Shown here one piece after another: positions 36,338-48,209 of a DNA stretch of 64,000 bases (the stretch's first letter is position 1; each line of letters starts with the position of its first letter). Made by a program: the position numbers and the translations under genes. The stretch comes from Psychrobacter immobilis. GTDB lineage: Bacteria; Pseudomonadota; Gammaproteobacteria; Pseudomonadales; Moraxellaceae. The notes beneath the pieces were generated by a model. That model ran no database searches. It had not been told where the DNA came from and saw nothing but the letters and a program-made list of their open reading frames with translations. The DNA lies in assembly GCF_904846065.1 (NCBI RefSeq), contig NZ_CAJGZV010000001.1, positions 2,790,001 to 2,854,000 of the forward strand, written 5' to 3'.

Positions 36338-36601
36338 CTAATCACGCTTCGTCATTAAACTATAAACCCAACTACCGATTTTATAAAATCCAACAACAAT
36401 CAAAATAAGCACCACCGCTGCCAGCATATAGGCCAACCAAACAGGCACATTACTCAACCAGCCAATCGTAAATGCCAAACCCATGTACGTTTCAACCGGC
36501 CAATTAACGATAGGTGTCGGCGAGCCAGCGTTAAACATGGTCATAAAGGCAATTATGCCAAGCACAGCAGTAATCAGTCCAGCGCGTTTACGATTATTCA
36601 T
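36338..36601 (-). CDS. Small two-helix membrane protein
   Basis: 87 residues with helices at ~8-25 and ~54-74 and a charged C-terminus (LMTKRD). AGAGG precedes ATG 36601. Its stop is immediately next to the palindromic element at 36286-36336, which may act as its terminator. Family not recognised. Confidence 0.6.
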   Translation of the reverse strand: MNNRKRAGLITAVLGIIAFMTMFNAGSPTPIVNWPVETYMGLAFTIGWLSNVPVWLAYMLAAVVLILIVVGFYKIGSWVYSLMTKRD

Positions 36602-37006
36602 CTTTTGCCTCTTTTAATTCGAACCATTTAATTAACATTCGATTATTTTTATTTTATCGGTACTCTTTGCACCTTATAAAAACCACGTTGTAAACTCATG
36701 GCTTAAGGGTAAAGCAGCTCTCATCATAGCATGATTATTTACGCTTATTATCTTACTCAAATTCAGCAGTAAATCTCATATTTGTGCTTTTATAGATTCT
36801 TCAGCCATTCATCAGCGCCACTTTTAGCAATATTATGAAGAACGAATGTCTTCCTTGCCCTTTAAATTCTTAACAATCATAGCCATAATAGTTTCACAAC
36901 TGGCTCGATACCTTATATTCAGCACTTAGGTATTTAGCCCTTAGCTTCCATTATCTATCATTTAACTTTTTACTCATTTGCATCATTCTTATTTAGGAGA
37001 GATATT
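36602..37006. other. Intergenic region upstream of the polyamine-binding protein gene
   Basis: 405 bp, AT-rich. Its right end carries AGGAGAG serving the TTG start at 37007. No ORF, hairpin or operator that I could defend. Confidence 0.45.
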
Positions 37007-38128
37007 TTGACTCATTCATCATCGCCCCACAACATTGCTCGTAGCGCTCGTATACTACCAAAAGCACTATTAGCCGTGGCTGTTGGGCTAGCACTTGCTA
37101 GCTGTAGTAAGTCAGATAATACGGCGGCTGATGGTACAGCAGCGAGTGCTGAAACGCTCAATCTGTATAACTGGTCAGAGTATATGCCGCAAGAAATCCT
37201 TGACGGCTTTACTGAAGAGACAGGCATTCGGGTCAATTACACCACCTTTGATTCTAACGAAGCTATGTACGCCAAGCTTAAATTGCTCGATGACTCTAGC
37301 CAATATGACTTAGCCATCCCATCAACATATTATGTCGAAAAAATGGCCAAAGAAGGCTTGCTGCAAGAGCTCGATAAATCCAAATTGAGCAATTTTAAGA
37401 ATCTTGATACGTCTTTTACCAATACCAAGGTTGATCCAGAGAACAAATATTCGATTCCTTATATGTGGGGCAGCACCGGTCTTGCCATTAATGGTGACAA
37501 GGTCGATCCTGCAACCGTAAATAGCTGGAACGATTTATGGCGTCCTGAGTATAAAGGGCAAGTGATGCTGATGAACGATATGCGCGAAGTGTTTGGCATG
37601 GCGCTATTGACCCTTGGGCATTCAGGTAATAGTAAAAATCCTGACGAAATCAAAGCCGCTTATGAGAAGCTCACGACCTTGATGCCAAATGTGAAGACCT
37701 TTAACTCGGATGCCTCGCGTATGCCTTATATGGAAGGCGAAACCACGGTTGGTATGAGTTGGAATGGCGAGGCAATTATCGCCAATAACGAAGGCTTGAC
37801 CAGCTTGGTTTATAAATATCCAACTGAAGGCGCTATCTTGTGGATGGATAATTTTGTGATTCCGAAAAACGCCAAACAAGTTGATGCAGCCCACAAGTTT
37901 ATTGACTACTTGCTGCGTCCTGAGAACTCTAAAATCGTCAGCGAAGAGATTGGTTATGCGTCACCCAATATGGCTGCGCGTGAGATGATGCCAGAAGAGG
38001 TGAGAAACAATCCAACCATCTATCCGAGCAAAGACGTACTGGCAAAAGCGGAGTTCCAAGAAGATGTCGGCGATGAAGCATTGCAAGTCTATCAGCAGTA
38101 TTGGGATAAGCTAAAAACTGGTCGTTAA
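37007..38128 (+). CDS. potD: Polyamine (spermidine/putrescine) ABC transporter substrate-binding lipoprotein
   Basis: 373 residues. The TTG start at 37007 has a strong AGGAGAG. Lipobox LALASC places lipidation near residue 33. The mature part begins LNLYNWSEYMPQEILDGFTE, the hallmark of PotD/PotF proteins, with SNEAMYAKLKL, YDLAIPSTYYVEKM, PYMWGSTGLAIN and WNGEAII. It captures polyamines for uptake. No potABC genes are adjacent on either side; it ends in its own terminator, so it is an orphan binding protein or serves a transporter encoded elsewhere. PotD versus PotF cannot be settled. Confidence 0.88.
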   Translation: MTHSSSPHNIARSARILPKALLAVAVGLALASCSKSDNTAADGTAASAETLNLYNWSEYMPQEILDGFTEETGIRVNYTTFDSNEAMYAKLKLLDDSSQYDLAIPSTYYVEKMAKEGLLQELDKSKLSNFKNLDTSFTNTKVDPENKYSIPYMWGSTGLAINGDKVDPATVNSWNDLWRPEYKGQVMLMNDMREVFGMALLTLGHSGNSKNPDEIKAAYEKLTTLMPNVKTFNSDASRMPYMEGETTVGMSWNGEAIIANNEGLTSLVYKYPTEGAILWMDNFVIPKNAKQVDAAHKFIDYLLRPENSKIVSEEIGYASPNMAAREMMPEEVRNNPTIYPSKDVLAKAEFQEDVGDEALQVYQQYWDKLKTGR

Positions 38129-38170
38129 TATAGAAGGCTAGAAGAACACACCCTAAAATATTGTTTAAAT

Positions 38171-38203
38171 AAAAACGCTGACTTGGGAGAGTCAGCGTTT
38201 TTT
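38171..38203 (+). terminator. Terminator after the polyamine-binding protein gene
   Basis: AAAACGCTGAC pairs with GTCAGCGTTTT, followed by T-rich sequence. Confidence 0.88.
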
Positions 38204-38342
38204 ATTTATTCTTTATTGGCTGTTATTTAGCTTTTATAGTCGGTTCAATATAATTTGGATACAAGGAAGGCGAGCGAAAGTACTACCAATAGTAGACTAA
38301 GCGAGCCTGACACCGTATCTGATTTATATAGGATTGACTAAT

Positions 38343-39587
38343 TTATAAGTGCAAATCGGTTTCACTACCTTTGTGCTCGATACGGCGCTGCTCGCGGCGT
38401 TGATAGCGCAGACCAGAGGCGGCAAACCATTGCGGCTTAGTCGTTTGCAATAAATCACTGAGCCGCTGCAATTGTACTTGTAAGGTTTGCGTGAGCCAAA
38501 AATAGCCTTGCCATTCAAAGCCTAAGTTTTCTACACTTGGATATTCTGATACCGCGATACGCGTAATCGGTCGAAATACTTCATCATTTGGACTACGCAA
38601 TACAGCTGCCATATGCTGCATCGCTTGCGTCAATTCGTGCTGATAATGGATAAGTAAAATATGGTTTTCATCGTCAATTTCAATATTGGCCAAACGCGGT
38701 GCCGCACTTAACAGCAAATCAATGGTACCAATGATATTACGATGGGTACGCTGAATGGTTTCTAGTGTTTCCTTTTCAATACCCGATTCGCTCGCTGTCG
38801 CTGCAATATGCGGACGCACAGCTAGCAAACGCTTATTGATTTTTTGTAGCGCCTTGACCAAAGATTTATTGACCGGTGTATCTGGTATAGAACTGTTCGA
38901 TGGATAAATAATACTGGCCGAACTGGTCGCCTTACTATACTTAAACGGCTTGGGCACTAAGACATCCGCATCAATATGATTGCCCACCCCTGCATACAAA
39001 TTGCTGCAGGTTTCAAGATTACTGGCCAATAAAAACCGCCACATCAACGTCGACTTCAACGGTAAAATTAACGTTGCGGCCACCGCTACTCCTGCACCAA
39101 GCAAAATATTGAACGCGCGATATAAGCCATCTTGGGCAATATTGCTGTGGTCAGGACTCGACACAATCATCAGCATGGTAATACCTGTCAGCAGACCGAT
39201 ATAGCCCAATTGCTTGACCGCCACATAACCAATAATGCCACTGATAATGCCAATCAGCCCATAATACAACCACAGCCAGCCACCGATATCTTTAATCAGC
39301 CATAAGAAGCTAAGCCCAACCACCACCCCAAGCAAAGTACCCAATATCCGCTCTTTAGCCTTGGTATAAATCGCCCCTTGATATTGTAACAAACCCAAAA
39401 TCACAAACACGGTAATGGTCGTCCACTCACCATGCGGCAAGTGCGTAAACTCATTTAACAAGAGCGCAATAAGTACAGCCAGACCCAAACGTATGGCATG
39501 CAAAACATCTGCATGCTGATAACGGGCATAAGGCTCTACAAACGGGGCGGTAAATCGTTGCCAAAAAGTCGGTTTCACGCAGGGCAT
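38343..39587 (-). CDS. FUSC-family membrane protein (copy A)
   Basis: 414 residues. The N-terminal half has six membrane helices after HGEWTTITVFVILGLLQYQG and AKERILGTLLGVVVG, the FUSC/aromatic-acid-exporter pattern. The C-terminal half is cytoplasmic and helical (ERIL..., TIQRTHRNIIGTIDLLLSAA, LLIHYQHELTQAMQHMAAVL). Family members export aromatic acids, fusaric acid or drugs; the substrate is unknown. It is a tandem duplicate of the gene at 39835, with about three quarters of residues the same by eye. ATG 39587 is annotated, but a GTG at 39578 matches the start of the other copy. Confidence 0.82.
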   Translation of the reverse strand: MPCVKPTFWQRFTAPFVEPYARYQHADVLHAIRLGLAVLIALLLNEFTHLPHGEWTTITVFVILGLLQYQGAIYTKAKERILGTLLGVVVGLSFLWLIKDIGGWLWLYYGLIGIISGIIGYVAVKQLGYIGLLTGITMLMIVSSPDHSNIAQDGLYRAFNILLGAGVAVAATLILPLKSTLMWRFLLASNLETCSNLYAGVGNHIDADVLVPKPFKYSKATSSASIIYPSNSSIPDTPVNKSLVKALQKINKRLLAVRPHIAATASESGIEKETLETIQRTHRNIIGTIDLLLSAAPRLANIEIDDENHILLIHYQHELTQAMQHMAAVLRSPNDEVFRPITRIAVSEYPSVENLGFEWQGYFWLTQTLQVQLQRLSDLLQTTKPQWFAASGLRYQRREQRRIEHKGSETDLHL

Positions 39588-39681
39588 CTCTTATAAGTGA
39601 AGGAAGAAAAAATCGGTTAAATTGTAGCTACTGGCTTAACTATTGATAAATCGATGATAAAGCGATGATAAAGTCATGATC

Positions 39682-39722
39682 AAAAAATAACGCCTTTTAC
39701 CTATTAAAAGATAAAAGACGCT
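39682..39722 (-). terminator. Terminator between the two FUSC genes
   Basis: On the minus strand CGTCTTTTATC pairs with GGTAAAAGGCG (G-U pairs allowed), then a T-rich tail. It is related in sequence to the gltD terminator at 41147-41186. Confidence 0.75.
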
Positions 39723-39834
39723 GAAGGTCAAAACATGCTAGCACATAACGACAAAAAAACACCCTAACAACATAGCATTTGGCTATTGGTAATGCTGAAA
39801 GGTGCTGACAAATACTTGCCAGCATCTCCTATAT

Positions 39835-41070
39835 TTACAAGTGTAAATCGGACTCGCCCCCCTGCTCTTTCATTCTACGCTGTTCACGCTTTTGATAGCG
39901 CAGACCAGAAGCAGCATACCACTGCGGTTTGGTCATTTGTAGCAGATCACTTAACTGTTGCAGTTGTGCTTGCAACGTTTGCGTCAACCAAAAATATCCT
40001 TGCCACTCAAACGTTGCATACTGTACGCTAGGATATTCTGATAGCGCAATACGCGTAATAGGTCGAAAAGTCTGATCGCTTGGACTGCGTAGTACTGCCG
40101 CGATATGCTGCATGGCTTGGGTGAGCTCGTGTTGATAGTGAATCAGTAGCGTATGATTATCATCGTCGATATCGATATTCGCCAAACGCGGTGCTGCACT
40201 GAGCAATAAATCGATGGTACCGATGATATTGCGATGGGTACGCTGAATCGTTTCTATCGTCTCTTTATGAATGCCGGACTCGCTTGCTGTTGCAGCGATA
40301 TGTGGACGTACTGCGAGTAATCGCTTGTTTATTTGCTGCAGCGATTTTATCAACGCTTTATTGACAGGCATATCTGCAGTAGTGCTATTTTGAGGATAAG
40401 ACAGGCTAGCTGAGCTTTTTGCTCTAGTATAGACAAGCGACTTGGGAGCCACTATTTCAGCATCAATATGATGTCCGACACCAGCATAAAGATTACTACA
40501 GGCTTCTAAATTATTTGCCAATAAAAATCGCCACATCAACGTCGACTTTAGAGGTAAGATCACTGTCACCATGACCGCAATACCTGTACCGATTAAGATA
40601 TTGAGTGCACGATAGACACCATCTTGCGCCATATTAACTTGATTCAAATTAGAGACGATCATCAGCATAGTAATGCCAGTGAGTAATCCAGTATACCCTA
40701 GCCGCCTGACCGAAAAATAACCAATAATCCCACTAATGATACCAATAAGCAGGTACTCTATCCCTAGCCAAGCACCCGTCCCTTTATTGAACCATAAGAT
40801 TGCAAATGCCACGACAATACCCAAAACCGTGCCTAGTACTCGCTCTTTGGCTTTGGTATAAATAGCGCCTTGATACTGTAGCAATCCTAAAATAATAAAG
40901 ACGGTGATCGTCGTCCATTCCCCATGTGGAAAATGGCTTATTTGATTGGCTAACAGCGCAAGTACAATGGCTGCACCGATACGTATGGCGTGCAAGATAT
41001 CAGCGTGCTGATAGCGCGCATAAGGTTCAATGAATGGTGCAGTAAATCGTTGCCAAATTTTTGGTTTCAC
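39835..41070 (-). CDS. FUSC-family membrane protein (copy B)
   Basis: 411 residues. Same layout as copy A: HGEWTTITVFIILGLLQYQG, AKERVLGTVLGIVVAF, six membrane helices, and a helical cytoplasmic half with TIQRTHRNIIGTIDLLLSAA. The start is GTG 41070 (GTG AAA CCA), with AAGAG ten bases upstream; the same AAGAG/GTG arrangement is conserved in copy A. Both copies keep an intact frame. It lies downstream of gltBD behind a terminator, so it is probably transcribed separately. Confidence 0.82.
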   Translation of the reverse strand: MKPKIWQRFTAPFIEPYARYQHADILHAIRIGAAIVLALLANQISHFPHGEWTTITVFIILGLLQYQGAIYTKAKERVLGTVLGIVVAFAILWFNKGTGAWLGIEYLLIGIISGIIGYFSVRRLGYTGLLTGITMLMIVSNLNQVNMAQDGVYRALNILIGTGIAVMVTVILPLKSTLMWRFLLANNLEACSNLYAGVGHHIDAEIVAPKSLVYTRAKSSASLSYPQNSTTADMPVNKALIKSLQQINKRLLAVRPHIAATASESGIHKETIETIQRTHRNIIGTIDLLLSAAPRLANIDIDDDNHTLLIHYQHELTQAMQHIAAVLRSPSDQTFRPITRIALSEYPSVQYATFEWQGYFWLTQTLQAQLQQLSDLLQMTKPQWYAASGLRYQKREQRRMKEQGGESDLHL

Positions 41071-41146
41071 GCACAGGTACTCTTATTAATTGAAGAATAT
41101 ATAGTCAATGAAAAGTAATATCGAACCATCATCTACTGCTGATATC

Positions 41147-41186
41147 AAAAAAAACGTCTCTTACCTGTTAAAAGGCAAAAGACGTT
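41147..41186 (-). terminator. Terminator of the gltBD operon
   Basis: On the minus strand AACGTCTTTTGCC pairs with GGTAAGAGACGTT, followed by eight T. Confidence 0.88.
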
Positions 41187-41232
41187 TGAGATCGAAATAG
41201 AGTGTTCAATAATTGGATGTAAACCAAACCCA

Positions 41233-42666
<1,434 letters not shown>

Positions 42667-42708
42667 TTAATATGAGGCTTTTTATATCAAGCTTTTTTAA
42701 AGTGGGCG

Positions 42709-42787
42709 GTGACAGTCAACGATGTCTCATTTATCGCAAAATTAAGAGGTTTATATCGTGACTGTCACTTACCTGCTGAAAACCTCT
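42709..42787 (-). promoter_or_regulatory. Interleaved inverted repeats between gltB and gltD
   Basis: GTGACAGTCA at 42709-42718 pairs with TGACTGTCAC at 42759-42768. AGAGGTTT at 42745-42752 pairs with AAACCTCT at 42780-42787. The second pair starts inside the first and ends outside it, the topology of an H-type pseudoknot in the mRNA. It may tune gltD expression or stabilise the transcript; this is inference. Confidence 0.45.
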
Positions 42788-42834
42788 AAGTTAAAAGGCT
42801 TTTAAAAGCGGAACATTGGATAATCCAAGCAAAG

Positions 42835-45800
42835 CTATTGTGGGTCAGCCATGGTGGTTTTGAGAAGGCTCGCAATGTTTGCCGCTTTAGGCTTCACCAA
42901 ATAAAACTTACGAACATAGTGCTCAAAGTCAGCCAATATCGTCTGACCCCACGCGCTGCCTGTTTTATTAACATGCGCTTCGATCACTTGCTGCAAATGG
43001 ATACGATGCTCTTCGGTTTGCTCACTTGAGATACGATTCAGATCGATCAGCTCATGATTGCAACGGTCAAAGAAGTCCCCTTCCATATCGAGCACATAAG
43101 CAAAACCACCTGTCATACCTGCCCCAAAATTGAGACCCGTACGCCCAAGAATAGTGACAATACCACCTGTCATATATTCACAGCAATGATCGCCTGTGCC
43201 TTCGATGACTGCGTGCGCGCCAGAGTTACGCACTCCAAAGCGCTCGCCAGCAGTACCAGCTGCATATAGTTTGCCGCCCGTTGCGCCATATAAGCAGGTA
43301 TTACCAATGATGGCGGTCTCTTGCGCCGTAAAGCTTGAGTCTTTTGGTGGATAAATAACAATCTCACCGCCAGCCATGCCTTTGCCGACATAATCATTGG
43401 CATCGCCTTCTAGCTCAATATTTAGACCACCTGCATTCCAGACGCCTAAACTCTGCCCAGCAGTACCAGTCAGATGCAGCTTAATTGGCATATCACTCAT
43501 GCCAAGGTTGCCCCATACTTGCGCAATCTCACCAGAGATACGCGCGCCGATAGAGCGATCACAGTTACCGACATAATAGCTATAATCGCCGCCATTACCT
43601 TGACGAATATTGAGCAGCATATCACTAATCATCTGTTCAGCAAGTAAGCCTTTATCAAACGGCTCATTACGCTCAACCTGACAGGTTTGGGCTTTACCAC
43701 TACTGGCCGGATGGCTAAATAGTAATGGCGTTAAATCCAAATGACGCTGCTTATCCGTGTTGCCTTCTAATACTTCAAGCAAGTCAGTCCGTCCGACCAA
43801 CTCTTCCATACTACGCACACCAAGGGCGGCAAGCCATTCGCGCGTTTCCGTTGCTACAAATTTAAAGAAGTTAATGAGCATCTCTGCTTCACCAATGAAA
43901 TGCTCGTCACGTAGCTTGGCTTTTTGCGTCGCAACCCCAGTCGGGCAATTATTAAGATGGCAAATGCGTAGGTATTTACAACCAACGGCTATCATCGGCG
44001 TGGTACCAAAGCCAAAGCTTTCTGCCCCAAGGATAGCGGCTTTTACCACATCAAGTCCTGTCTTTAGACCACCATCAGTTTGAATACGAACTTTATGACG
44101 CAAGCCATTTACTCGTAGTGATTGGTGGGTCTCAGCAAGTCCTAGCTCCCATGGTGACCCTGCATGATGGATAGACGATAGCGGAGAGGCTGCTGTGCCG
44201 CCATCATAGCCTGAAATGGTGATTAAATCGGCATAGGCTTTTGCCACACCAGTCGCGATAGTACCAACGCCCGGACGTGAGACCAGTTTCACCGATACCA
44301 AGGCATCTGGATTGACTTGTTTTAAGTCAAAAATCAGCTGTGCTAAATCTTCGATAGAATAGATATCATGATGCGGTGGCGGTGAAATCAACGTCACACC
44401 CGGTACAGAATAACGTAAGCGCGCAATCAGAGCATTGACCTTACCACCCGGCAGCTGACCACCCTCACCCGGCTTGGCACCCTGTGCAACCTTGATTTGC
44501 ATCACTTCTGCTGAACGCAAATACGCTGGGGTGACGCCAAAACGACCCGAGGCAATTTGTTTGATCTTTGAGTTACGCAGCGTGCCATAACGTACTGGAT
44601 CTTCGCCGCCCTCACCAGAGTTTGAACGTCCACCGATGGTATTCATCGCCATGGCAATCGCTTCATGGGCTTCGGGTGACAACGCCCCCAACGACATGCC
44701 CGCCGAGTCAAAGCGCGTCAGAATAGCTGAGATATCCTCTACGTCATTCACATCGATAGAGTTATCTGTTTTTAATTGCAATAAATCACGCAAGGTCGCC
44801 ACAGGACGGCTATTCACTAAGTTGGCATAATTACGATAATTATCATAATCACCCGTACGAACCGCGGTATGCAGGCTATTAATCACGTCTGGGTTAAAGG
44901 CATGATATTCTTTGTTGAAGACAAACTTCAGTAAGCCACCTTGATCGAGTGGCGCGCGGCGCTTGAAAGCATTCGCCGCTAGCTGTGCTTGATCGGCAGC
45001 TAAGTCAGCAAAGGTCGCACCTTTAATACGACTCTGTACGCCTTTGAAACACAGGCTCACCACCTCTTCAGAGAGACCCACTGCTTCAAATAACTGCGCG
45101 CCGCGATAAGAGACAATGGTCGAGATGCCCATTTTTGATAAGATTTTTAGCAAGCCTTTATCCAAGCCTTTACGGAAATTAACCCGCGCTTGAATCGGAT
45201 CACCAAGCAGCTCACCAGTCGCTACTAAGTCATCAATAACATCATAAGCCAAATAAGGATAAACGCAGGTCGCACCAAAACCAATCAAGACTGCCACTTG
45301 ATGCGAGTCGCGCGCCAAACCAGTCTCAATGATTAAATTAGCATCAGTACGAATACCTTGACCAATCAAATAATGATGCACCGCACCAGTCACCATGATG
45401 GCATTGGCTGGTACTTTATCGGCATCGATGTCTTTATCAGACAACACAATCAAAGTGTGACCAGCTCGGATGCTGTTAGCTACTTGCTCGCAGATAGCCA
45501 TGATGGCTTCTGATAACTCAAGGGTGCGATCATAGTTTAAATCAATACGCGCCATTTTAAAGGCTGGATCGCCCAAGGTCTCAAGTTGCTGCATCTTGCT
45601 GGCGGACAATACCGGCGACGATAAAATAATACGGTGTGCATCTCGCGCTGATGGCGCAAACACATTGGTTTCAGCACCGAGGCAGGTCTGCAATGACATC
45701 ACGATAGATTCACGCAATGGATCAATCGGTGGATTGGTCACCTGTGCGAACTGCTGACGGAAAAAGTCACCGACATGGCGGATTTGCTGCGACAACACTG

Positions 45801-47298
45801 CCATGGGCGTATCATCACCCATTGAACCGACGGGCTCTTGACCATTTTCGGCGTTGGGGCGGATAATTTCAGTACGCTCTTCATTGGTGATGTGATACAT
45901 TTTTTGCAGTGTTTTTAGCTCATTACCACGGCATGTTTGCGCTGCTAACTCTTCCTCTAAACGCTCATCATCACGGATACGGGTTGCTTCTTCACGCAGC
46001 CATTTACGGTACGGATGGGCTTTTTTCAGTAATGTCGCAATCGCTTTAGTATCTAAAATTTGACCCGTTAAAGTATCAATAACGAGCATTTGACCAGGGC
46101 CAACGCGTCCTTTTGCCAACACATCTTTTGGCGAGTAATCCCACACACCAACTTCAGAAGCAACGGTGATGTAGCCGTTCTTGGTCGTCACCCAGCGCGA
46201 TGGGCGTAGACCGTTACGATCAAGCATACAGACCGCATAGCGTCCATCTTGAATCACCAAACCTGCTGGACCATCCCACGCTTCCATGTGCTGCGAATAA
46301 AACTCATAAAAGGCGCGCAAATCCATATCCATGCTATCGACATTCTGCCAAGCAGGTGGCACGAGAATCGACATCGCATGGAATAGATTCATACCACCTG
46401 ACATGAGGACTTCAAGCATATTATCTAAGCTTGATGAGTCAGAGCCCGTACTGTTCACCAGTGGCGTCAATTCATTCAAATTGGGCAGTTTGTCTGATTT
46501 TAGTTTTGGCGTCCGTGCCTCAGACCAGTTGCGATTGCCTGTGATGGTATTCAACTCGCCATTGTGGGCAAGATAACGAAACGGCTGCGCCAAAGGCCAA
46601 CGCGGCAAGGTATTGGTGGAGAAACGTTGATGAAATACCACGATATGCGATGCCAAACGCGCATCTTGTAGATCCAAGAAAAATGCTGGCAAGTCTGATG
46701 GCATCACCAAACCTTTATAGATAATCGTCTGACAGCTTAATGAGCACACATAAAACAGCTCATCATCAGCCAAGCGCTGCTCTGCTTTTTTGCGTGCGAC
46801 AAACAGTTTACGATTAAAGTCATCCGCTGCCAAATCATCGGGGGCGTTGACAAACACTTGCTTAAAATCAGGTAAAGTCTCACGGCCAATGTCACCGACG
46901 ATGCTCAAATCAAGCGGCACATCACGCCAGCCAGCAACCTCTAATCCTTGGGCGACAATCTCATCGCTCAGCACTTGCTGGCTATCACGAGCTTTTGTCT
47001 CATCTAAATTGACAAAGATCATACCAACTGCAAAGTTGTCAGTAATCGCGAACCCTTGCTCAGCAGCAATACCTCTAAAAAACTCAATAGGCGTCGCCAG
47101 TAGTAGACCACAACCATCACCCGTTCTACCATCAGCAGCAACACCGCCGCGATGGGTCATACAGCTTAGACTATGAATAGCAGTTTTTACCAAATCATGG
47201 CTGGCTTGTCCCTCAATATGAGCGATCAAACCAAAACCACAGTTATCAGAAAAATCATCTGGCGTGGCCAGGTGGGTTTGCGAGGAAATCATTGACAT
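42835..47298 (-). CDS. gltB: Glutamate synthase (NADPH) large subunit
   Basis: 1487 residues from ATG 47298, which has AAAGGA eight bases upstream; an in-frame ATG at 47463 adds 55 unlikely residues. The class II amidotransferase nucleophile is Cys20 in DNCGFGLI, exposed after propeptide removal. Next come the FMN-binding synthase domain ([27 protein letters not shown]), the [3Fe-4S] cysteines in [15 protein letters not shown], and the C-terminal beta-helix ([15 protein letters not shown]). It forms the GOGAT complex with GltD. Confidence 0.97.
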   Translation of the reverse strand: MSMISSQTHLATPDDFSDNCGFGLIAHIEGQASHDLVKTAIHSLSCMTHRGGVAADGRTGDGCGLLLATPIEFFRGIAAEQGFAITDNFAVGMIFVNLDETKARDSQQVLSDEIVAQGLEVAGWRDVPLDLSIVGDIGRETLPDFKQVFVNAPDDLAADDFNRKLFVARKKAEQRLADDELFYVCSLSCQTIIYKGLVMPSDLPAFFLDLQDARLASHIVVFHQRFSTNTLPRWPLAQPFRYLAHNGELNTITGNRNWSEARTPKLKSDKLPNLNELTPLVNSTGSDSSSLDNMLEVLMSGGMNLFHAMSILVPPAWQNVDSMDMDLRAFYEFYSQHMEAWDGPAGLVIQDGRYAVCMLDRNGLRPSRWVTTKNGYITVASEVGVWDYSPKDVLAKGRVGPGQMLVIDTLTGQILDTKAIATLLKKAHPYRKWLREEATRIRDDERLEEELAAQTCRGNELKTLQKMYHITNEERTEIIRPNAENGQEPVGSMGDDTPMAVLSQQIRHVGDFFRQQFAQVTNPPIDPLRESIVMSLQTCLGAETNVFAPSARDAHRIILSSPVLSASKMQQLETLGDPAFKMARIDLNYDRTLELSEAIMAICEQVANSIRAGHTLIVLSDKDIDADKVPANAIMVTGAVHHYLIGQGIRTDANLIIETGLARDSHQVAVLIGFGATCVYPYLAYDVIDDLVATGELLGDPIQARVNFRKGLDKGLLKILSKMGISTIVSYRGAQLFEAVGLSEEVVSLCFKGVQSRIKGATFADLAADQAQLAANAFKRRAPLDQGGLLKFVFNKEYHAFNPDVINSLHTAVRTGDYDNYRNYANLVNSRPVATLRDLLQLKTDNSIDVNDVEDISAILTRFDSAGMSLGALSPEAHEAIAMAMNTIGGRSNSGEGGEDPVRYGTLRNSKIKQIASGRFGVTPAYLRSAEVMQIKVAQGAKPGEGGQLPGGKVNALIARLRYSVPGVTLISPPPHHDIYSIEDLAQLIFDLKQVNPDALVSVKLVSRPGVGTIATGVAKAYADLITISGYDGGTAASPLSSIHHAGSPWELGLAETHQSLRVNGLRHKVRIQTDGGLKTGLDVVKAAILGAESFGFGTTPMIAVGCKYLRICHLNNCPTGVATQKAKLRDEHFIGEAEMLINFFKFVATETREWLAALGVRSMEELVGRTDLLEVLEGNTDKQRHLDLTPLLFSHPASSGKAQTCQVERNEPFDKGLLAEQMISDMLLNIRQGNGGDYSYYVGNCDRSIGARISGEIAQVWGNLGMSDMPIKLHLTGTAGQSLGVWNAGGLNIELEGDANDYVGKGMAGGEIVIYPPKDSSFTAQETAIIGNTCLYGATGGKLYAAGTAGERFGVRNSGAHAVIEGTGDHCCEYMTGGIVTILGRTGLNFGAGMTGGFAYVLDMEGDFFDRCNHELIDLNRISSEQTEEHRIHLQQVIEAHVNKTGSAWGQTILADFEHYVRKFYLVKPKAANIASLLKTTMADPQ

Positions 47299-48109
47299 GG
47301 CTAGTCCTTTTAGGTGAACGGGCAATTTATGCATCCAATGCAGATCATAAACTGAAGACCGTAAGCAGAACGGGCTAATAATTAATATTCGTATATCCGA
47401 ATTAATAAATGGTGTGACGCTCATAGACATCATACTTTGAGACTGAGGTGAAAGCTCTGGCACTCCCAGTCATTGAATGATGTTTCAATAGATCATTAAC
47501 ATATTAAAAGATAGTAAACGGTCGCCCTTGGCAATGACATACAGCCCTGTATACCCGTTACGTAGTCATCAATAACGCAATGTCGCTATCTTGAGTGTCA
47601 CTTGTTATCACACCATGCCTAGCAATCCAGACTGATTGACTACGCATGTAATAACCGTGCATTTGACTAATTTTGAATATCTGACGCTCTGTAATCAAGC
47701 GCTTCATTCACTCTAAAGAGAGCGATAATAAGAGAGGTTGCGCCACTTGCGATAGCTTAATTATAGATAGCAAGTGACAACGCTTGAGACAAAAAATTTT
47801 AGTAACGTATCTTTTAAATGATAGAAGTTTACCAATTCATTGTTAAAAAACAATTTTTACGATAACTATACAGAACGTCGCCCACAGTTATATTAGTTAA
47901 TGACGGACAAAAAATCTAGTCTTTTCTATCGATTCACCCACCATATTTTGTAAGAGAACTTATTACTATTGGTTATAGGATGATTCAATGTTCTATGCAA
48001 ATTTTGATACATAGTATCTGTGACAAGGCTTAGTTGAGATACTTAATTAAGATCAACTTCTTTTGGAAATGTATTTTTAGCACTAATTATATGCTTTATG
48101 ATGCTCCAC
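47299..48109. other. Intergenic region upstream of gltB
   Basis: 811 bp, the longest gene-free stretch here. It must contain the gltB promoter and possibly a long leader. A small stem (CACTTGC and GCAAGTG, about 47740-47780) is visible. No riboswitch I recognise and no ORF with a ribosome site. The left end holds the terminator of the SPOR gene. Confidence 0.45.
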
Positions 48110-48141
48110 AAAAAAACCCACTAACCAGCTTGTCAGTGGGC
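48110..48141 (-). terminator. Terminator of the aroK-aroB-SPOR gene group
   Basis: On the minus strand GCCCACT pairs with AGTGGG across a 12-14-base loop, followed by seven T. Confidence 0.78.
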
Positions 48142-48209
48142 TTTTGTCAATCATAGTGATAACGAGGTTATCATAACTATCAACGATATGGTCAAAGGAC
48201 AAACATACT

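Noticed and set aside
47299-47463. 55-codon in-frame extension before gltB
   Set aside because: ATG 47298 has a good AAAGGA site and places the nucleophile cysteine behind a short propeptide as expected.
47464-48109. Riboswitch or sRNA upstream of gltB
   Set aside because: No recognisable conserved core or terminator-antiterminator pair was found; the long gap alone is not evidence.
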